Assembly (NCBI GenBank): GCA_016288255.1
Contig: JAEEYS010000080.1
Coordinates: 1-15,959 of the forward strand
Source of the DNA: Bacillota bacterium
GTDB taxonomy: Bacteria > Bacillota > Tb-RUG-66
Length of the DNA stretch: 15,959 bases
Reading direction: 5' to 3'
Made by a program: the position numbers and the translations under genes. A model generated the notes under the pieces. It was not told where the DNA came from. It made no database searches and saw nothing but the letters and a program-made list of their open reading frames with translations. How positions within the stretch are numbered: position 1 is the first letter of the stretch; every line of letters starts with the position of its first letter. Below, piece by piece: positions 12,854 to 15,959 of the stretch.

Positions 12854-13486
12854 ATGGCATTTGATTATAAAAAAGAGTATAAAGAATTTTATCTTCCCAA
12901 AAATAAGCCTTCCATCGTGACGGTTCCCCCTATGAACTATCTGGCGGTCAGAGGAAAAGGGGATCCCAATCGGGAAGACGGCGAATACAAACAATCCATC
13001 AGCCTTTTGTATGGGATCGCGTTCACCATCAAAATGAGCAAGAAAACCGATCACCGCATCGAAGGCTATTTCGATTATGTGGTGCCGCCTTTGGAAGGAT
13101 TCTGGTGGCAGGAAGGTCTTGCCGATGTGGACTATGCCCGCAAAGAAGATTTTCAATGGATCTCTTTAATCCGTCTGCCGGATTTCGTCACAAAAAAAGA
13201 TGTAGACTGGGCAATTAACGAAGCGGAAAAAAAGAAAAAAACCGACTTTTCCAAGGTGGAATTTTTCCCGTATGAAGAAGGGCTTTCCGTGCAGTGCATG
13301 CATATAGGGCCTTATGACGAAGAGCCTCAAACCGTAGAAGGAATGCACGAGTATATGGCTGCGGAAGGATACGTTCTCGATATCACCGACAAACGATATC
13401 ACCATGAGATCTATTTGAGCGACGCCAGAAAAGTAGCGCCGGAAAAATTAAAAACGGTCATTCGGCATCCCATCAAAAAAAGATGA
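12854..13486 (+). CDS. GyrI-like small-molecule-binding domain protein
   Basis: A 210-residue stand-alone GyrI-like (AraC effector-binding type, COG4832-like) protein with no DNA-binding domain. Typical parts are VTVPPMNYLAVRGKGDPN (22-39), YVVPPLEGFWWQ (74-85), and SVQCMHIGPYDEEPQTVEGM (144-163), the last forming the second of the two SHS2-like modules that make a ligand cleft. Relatives include multidrug-binding regulators' effector domains and enzymes described as cyclopropanoid hydrolases, so binding or hydrolysing a hydrophobic toxin is plausible but unproven. ATG 12854 follows AGAGG at seven bases, and the ribosome site overlaps the stop of the DUF3781 gene. It is the last gene of the unit beginning with VOC and M24; a strong terminator follows at 13507. 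Confidence 0.9.
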   Translation: MAFDYKKEYKEFYLPKNKPSIVTVPPMNYLAVRGKGDPNREDGEYKQSISLLYGIAFTIKMSKKTDHRIEGYFDYVVPPLEGFWWQEGLADVDYARKEDFQWISLIRLPDFVTKKDVDWAINEAEKKKKTDFSKVEFFPYEEGLSVQCMHIGPYDEEPQTVEGMHEYMAAEGYVLDITDKRYHHEIYLSDARKVAPEKLKTVIRHPIKKR

Positions 13487-13506
13487 CTTTTTGGGATTAC
13501 GGTTCA

Positions 13507-13549
13507 CCCTGCAAAAAGGTTACAAAAACTTTTTGCGGGGTTTTCTTTT
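13507..13549 (+). terminator. Terminator of the VOC-M24-DUF3781-GyrI unit
   Basis: CCCTGCAAAAAG (13507-13518) pairs with CTTTTTGCGGGG (13529-13540), with one T:G pair and a 10-base loop, followed by TTTTCTTTT. It lies 20 bases after the GyrI-like stop. Confidence 0.9.
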
Positions 13550-13565
13550 GCTTTTTGAAAAAGTT

Positions 13566-13597
13566 CTTGACCCTCACCTAACGTTATGGTTTAAGAT
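13566..13597 (+). promoter_or_regulatory. MerR-type promoter/operator with 19-bp spacer
   Basis: TTGACC (13567-13572) and TAAGAT (13592-13597) are separated by 19 bp, the overlong spacer characteristic of MerR-regulated promoters. CTTGACCCTCA (13566-13576) and TATGGTTTAAG (13585-13595) form an imperfect dyad (7 of 11), with a TAACGTTA palindrome (13579-13586) in the middle. The downstream MerR/TipAS protein is the likely ligand-responsive activator of its own gene. Confidence 0.75.
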
Positions 13598-13622
13598 GGT
13601 CTTAGGGAAAGGAGGAATGGAA

Positions 13623-14357
13623 ATGTATACCGTACATCAGGTCAGCGAAATGGCAGGCGTGAGTATACGCACCCTGCAATATTACGACACCATCGGTTTG
13701 CTGAAACCGGTATCCAGAACAGACGCCGGCTATCGGCTGTATGACGATACAGCCTTAGAGACCCTGCAGCAGATCTTGCTTTTTCGGGAACTGGAATTTT
13801 CTTTGACCGACATCAAACAGATCTTGACCCGCCCCGACTTTGACCGGATGAAAGCGCTGGAACAGCAGATCCGGTTATTGAGCTTAAAAAAGGAGCGTCT
13901 GGAAAACTTGATCGCCTTTGCCCGCAAATTGAAATCGACAGGAGGGAAACAAATGGACTTTTCCGCATTTGATACCAAAAAATTAGACGAATACGCCAAA
14001 CAGGCCAAAGAAACCTGGGGACAGACCCCCGCATATCAGGAATTCGAGGAAAAAAGCCGATCTTGGACCAAAGAAGACAGAAACGGCGTCATAAAAGGAT
14101 TGATGGATCTTTTCGTCTCCTTCGGCGCTCTGCGCAAGGAAGACCCTGCCGCTTCGCCCGTACAGGCGCAGGTCAAAAAGCTGCAGGACTATATCACGGC
14201 GCATTTTTATACCTGCACTCCGGAAATTTTGTCCGGACTGGGCCAAATGTATGCCTGCGGCGGAGAAATGACAGACAACATCGATCAGGCAGGCGGGCCG
14301 GGCACCGCAGCATTTACCGCCGAAGCGATCCGCATCTATTGCGGCGGTCTCAAATAG
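13623..14357 (+). CDS. MerR family transcriptional regulator with TipAS ligand-binding domain
   Basis: A 244-residue regulator. Residues 1-70 are the MerR winged helix (YTVHQVSEMAGVSIRTLQYYD, then LLKPVSRTDAGYRLYDD), about 72-107 a dimerising coiled coil, and about 120-240 a TipAS antibiotic-recognition-type domain (WTKEDRNGVIKGLMDLF, FYTCTPEILSGLGQMY). TipAS domains bind bulky drugs and trigger promoter untwisting; cysteines at C198 and C212 are notable because TipA binds thiopeptides through a cysteine. The start is ATG 13623 with GGAGG seven bases upstream; an in-frame ATG two codons earlier is too close to that site, and the longer open frame crosses the preceding terminator. Expression is probably autoregulated from the 19-bp-spacer promoter. 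It is a one-gene unit here; nearest possible targets are the MATE or GyrI-like genes, untested. Confidence 0.92.
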   Translation: MYTVHQVSEMAGVSIRTLQYYDTIGLLKPVSRTDAGYRLYDDTALETLQQILLFRELEFSLTDIKQILTRPDFDRMKALEQQIRLLSLKKERLENLIAFARKLKSTGGKQMDFSAFDTKKLDEYAKQAKETWGQTPAYQEFEEKSRSWTKEDRNGVIKGLMDLFVSFGALRKEDPAASPVQAQVKKLQDYITAHFYTCTPEILSGLGQMYACGGEMTDNIDQAGGPGTAAFTAEAIRIYCGGLK

Positions 14358-14368
14358 GCAGATTTTAC

Positions 14369-14411
14369 AAAGAGCTCCCAAAGCGATCCTTTCGGGGCTC
14401 TTTTTCTTTTT
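14369..14411 (+). terminator. Terminator of the MerR/TipAS gene
   Basis: AAAGAGCTCC (14369-14378) pairs with GGGGCTCTTT (14394-14403) with one T:G pair and inner AAAG/CTTT, then an almost pure T run to 14411. Confidence 0.88.
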
Positions 14412-14469
14412 CGATACCGACTTTTGTTTATGCTTCAAAATGATTGTGGCGAAACGGCTCAAAAACAGT

Positions 14470-14475
14470 TACAAT
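14470..14475 (+). promoter_or_regulatory. Possible -10 of the YgiQ-family gene promoter
   Basis: TACAAT lies 28 bases before the start codon. The nearest -35-like hexamer, TTGTGG (14444-14449), is 20 bp away, longer than usual, so this is a weak assignment. Confidence 0.35.
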
Positions 14476-14503
14476 AATAACAGGCTAAGAAAAAGAGGAT
14501 GAC

Positions 14504-15959
14504 ATGATGTTTTTACCTATCTCAAAAGAAGATATGAAAAAAAGAGAGCTGACCGCTTTAGACTTTATTTTGGTCACGGGAGACGCTTATGTGGACCATC
14601 CCAGTTTCGGAGGGATCCTGATCTCTCGTCTTTTGGAAGACAGAGGGTATACCGTGGGCGTCATTTCTCAGCCAAAATGGCAGGACACCTCGGATTTTCA
14701 AAAGCTGGGAAAGCCCAATTTGGCTTTTATCGTCACAGGCGGCAACATGGATTCCATGGTGAACCATTATTCCGTCAACAAGATCCGCAGAAAGCAGGAC
14801 GCCTATTCTCCCGGCGGCAAGATCGGGTTTCGGCCGGACAGGGCCACCATCGTCTACTGCAACCGTATCAAAGAAGCCTATAAGGACGTACCTATCGTTA
14901 TCGGCGGTCTGGAAGCCAGTTTAAGACGGTTTGCCCACTATGACTACTGGGACGATAAAGTGCGCCGCTCTATTTTGCTGGACAGCAGAGCCGATCTTTT
15001 GGTCTATGGGATGGGCGAAAAAGCCATGCTGCAGATCGCGGAATATCTGGAAGCGGGGATCCCCGCAAAAGACATCCGTTTTGTGCCCGGCACCGCTTAT
15101 TTGACTTCTTCTGTCGAAGAGGTGGCCGATCCCAAAATCTTTTTGCCCTCTTTTGAGGAGATCAGTGAAAACAAAAAGGCCTATGCCAAAGCCTTCTTAA
15201 AAGAATATCAAGAGCAAGACCCTATTCGCGGCAAAACATTGGTGCAGCCTCACGGCAACCGGTATCTGGTGCAAAATCCGCCCAGTCCCATTTTATTGAG
15301 AGAAGAGCTGGACAGCTTGTATGAACTGCCTTTTGAAAGGACCTACCACCCTGTTTACGAAAAGGATGGGGGTATACCGGCTTTGGAAGAAGTCAAATTT
15401 TCCATCACCTCTGTCAGAGGCTGTTTCGGCGCCTGTTCTTTTTGCGCTATCGGATTCCATCAAGGGCGTATGGTGGTCTCCCGCAGTCACGAATCTATCT
15501 TGAAAGAAGCCGATCTCATGACTCGCGACAAGGATTTCAAAGGCTATATCCACGATGTAGGCGGCCCTACGGCCAATTTCCGCATACCCTCTTGCCAAAA
15601 GCAGTCCAAAGTGGGCGTCTGTCCTCATAGACACTGCTTGGGCACCACCCCTTGCAAACATATCGAGGCGGATCATCAGGATTATATCGTCCTGCTAAAA
15701 AAGATACGAAGCCACCCTCAGATCAAAAAAGTTTTTATACGGTCGGGGCTTCGCTACGATTATATCATGCTGGATAAAGACGACCGCTTTTTGCGGGAAC
15801 TGTGTGAACATCACATCAGCGGTCTTTTGAAAGTTGCTCCGGAACACGTGAACGAAGATGTTTTGAAGCTGATGAACAAACCGGGCAAGGACGTTTTTGA
15901 CCGGTTCGTCAAACGGTTCCGGCGTATCAATCGGGAAACGGGAAAAGAGCAGTATATCC
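14504..15959 (+). CDS. YgiQ family radical SAM protein (3' end beyond window)
   Basis: Partial gene: about 485 codons are visible and the frame is still open at the edge; family members usually exceed 600 residues, so the C-terminal part is missing. The N-terminal domain starts [11 protein letters not shown] and includes [13 protein letters not shown] (about 25-37), [20 protein letters not shown] and [11 protein letters not shown], all typical of YgiQ. The radical SAM cluster motif CFGACSFC gives C307, C311 and C314, followed by AIGFHQGR. A second conserved cysteine cluster ([20 protein letters not shown]) comes about 60 residues later. It is predicted to use S-adenosylmethionine and a [4Fe-4S] cluster, but its reaction is unknown. 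AGAGG precedes the ATG by five bases; a second ATG follows directly, so the exact start is ambiguous by one codon. Confidence 0.95.
   Translation, partial: MMFLPISKEDMKKRELTALDFILVTGDAYVDHPSFGGILISRLLEDRGYTVGVISQPKWQDTSDFQKLGKPNLAFIVTGGNMDSMVNHYSVNKIRRKQDAYSPGGKIGFRPDRATIVYCNRIKEAYKDVPIVIGGLEASLRRFAHYDYWDDKVRRSILLDSRADLLVYGMGEKAMLQIAEYLEAGIPAKDIRFVPGTAYLTSSVEEVADPKIFLPSFEEISENKKAYAKAFLKEYQEQDPIRGKTLVQPHGNRYLVQNPPSPILLREELDSLYELPFERTYHPVYEKDGGIPALEEVKFSITSVRGCFGACSFCAIGFHQGRMVVSRSHESILKEADLMTRDKDFKGYIHDVGGPTANFRIPSCQKQSKVGVCPHRHCLGTTPCKHIEADHQDYIVLLKKIRSHPQIKKVFIRSGLRYDYIMLDKDDRFLRELCEHHISGLLKVAPEHVNEDVLKLMNKPGKDVFDRFVKRFRRINRETGKEQYI

Noticed and set aside
13491..13622. 44-residue N-terminal extension of the MerR regulator
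   Set aside because: Crosses the upstream terminator and the operator; the MerR domain begins properly at MYTVHQ with GGAGG upstream.
1..15959. CRISPR array, insertion sequence or prophage
   Set aside because: No regularly spaced repeats, transposase, integrase or phage structural gene was found on either strand.

Overview
The window reads as ordinary chromosome of a low-to-mid GC anaerobic Firmicute (class Clostridia). Supporting signs are a two-subunit iron-sulfur L-serine dehydratase (sdaAB/sdaAA), a DUF4438 protein, a C_GCAxxG_C_C redox protein, a large Bacillus/Clostridium-type SRP RNA beside tRNA-Ser, AGGAGG-type ribosome sites, occasional TTG starts, and many U-tracted terminators. 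I cannot fix the family or genus. I see no phage, transposase, plasmid or CRISPR signature.

Layout. (1) 189-3651, minus strand: a four-gene operon read DUF4438 protein, OmpR-type response regulator, HAMP sensor kinase, C_GCAxxG_C_C protein. Its promoter lies back to back with that of a small VOC-fold (glyoxalase-like) gene at 3818-4195. (2) 4269-6368, minus strand: an unknown 163-residue protein, then sdaAB and sdaAA, separated from the VOC gene by a shared bidirectional terminator. (3) 6604-8019, plus strand: a MATE exporter behind a perfect-consensus sigma-A promoter framed by a 9-bp inverted repeat. (4) 8096-8810: tRNA-Ser(GGA) and SRP RNA with several hairpins. (5) 8989-9684, minus strand: a lone corrin-ring methylase (cbiL/cobI). 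(6) 9860-10879: two zinc-ribbon proteins transcribed divergently, one small and FmdB-like, the other a coiled coil followed by three zinc ribbons. (7) 10979-13486, plus strand: a second VOC protein, an M24 aminopeptidase P-like enzyme, a DUF3781 protein and a GyrI-like protein, ending at a strong terminator. (8) 13623-14357: a MerR/TipAS-type regulator with a 19-bp-spacer promoter. (9) 14504 to the right edge: a YgiQ-family radical SAM protein, cut off by the window.

How the genes may work together. Serine deamination to pyruvate and ammonia is the only clear catabolic step. MATE, GyrI-like, MerR-TipAS and two VOC proteins share a loose theme of sensing or removing small toxic molecules, but they sit in separate transcription units. 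The two-component operon couples a membrane sensor to two poorly characterised proteins and is the best candidate for unexplored biology. No complete novel defence or biosynthetic system is evident. The most interesting unexplained structures are the inverted repeat framing the MATE promoter, the mirror-symmetric divergent promoter at 3737-3787, and the hairpins around the tRNA-Ser/SRP RNA pair.
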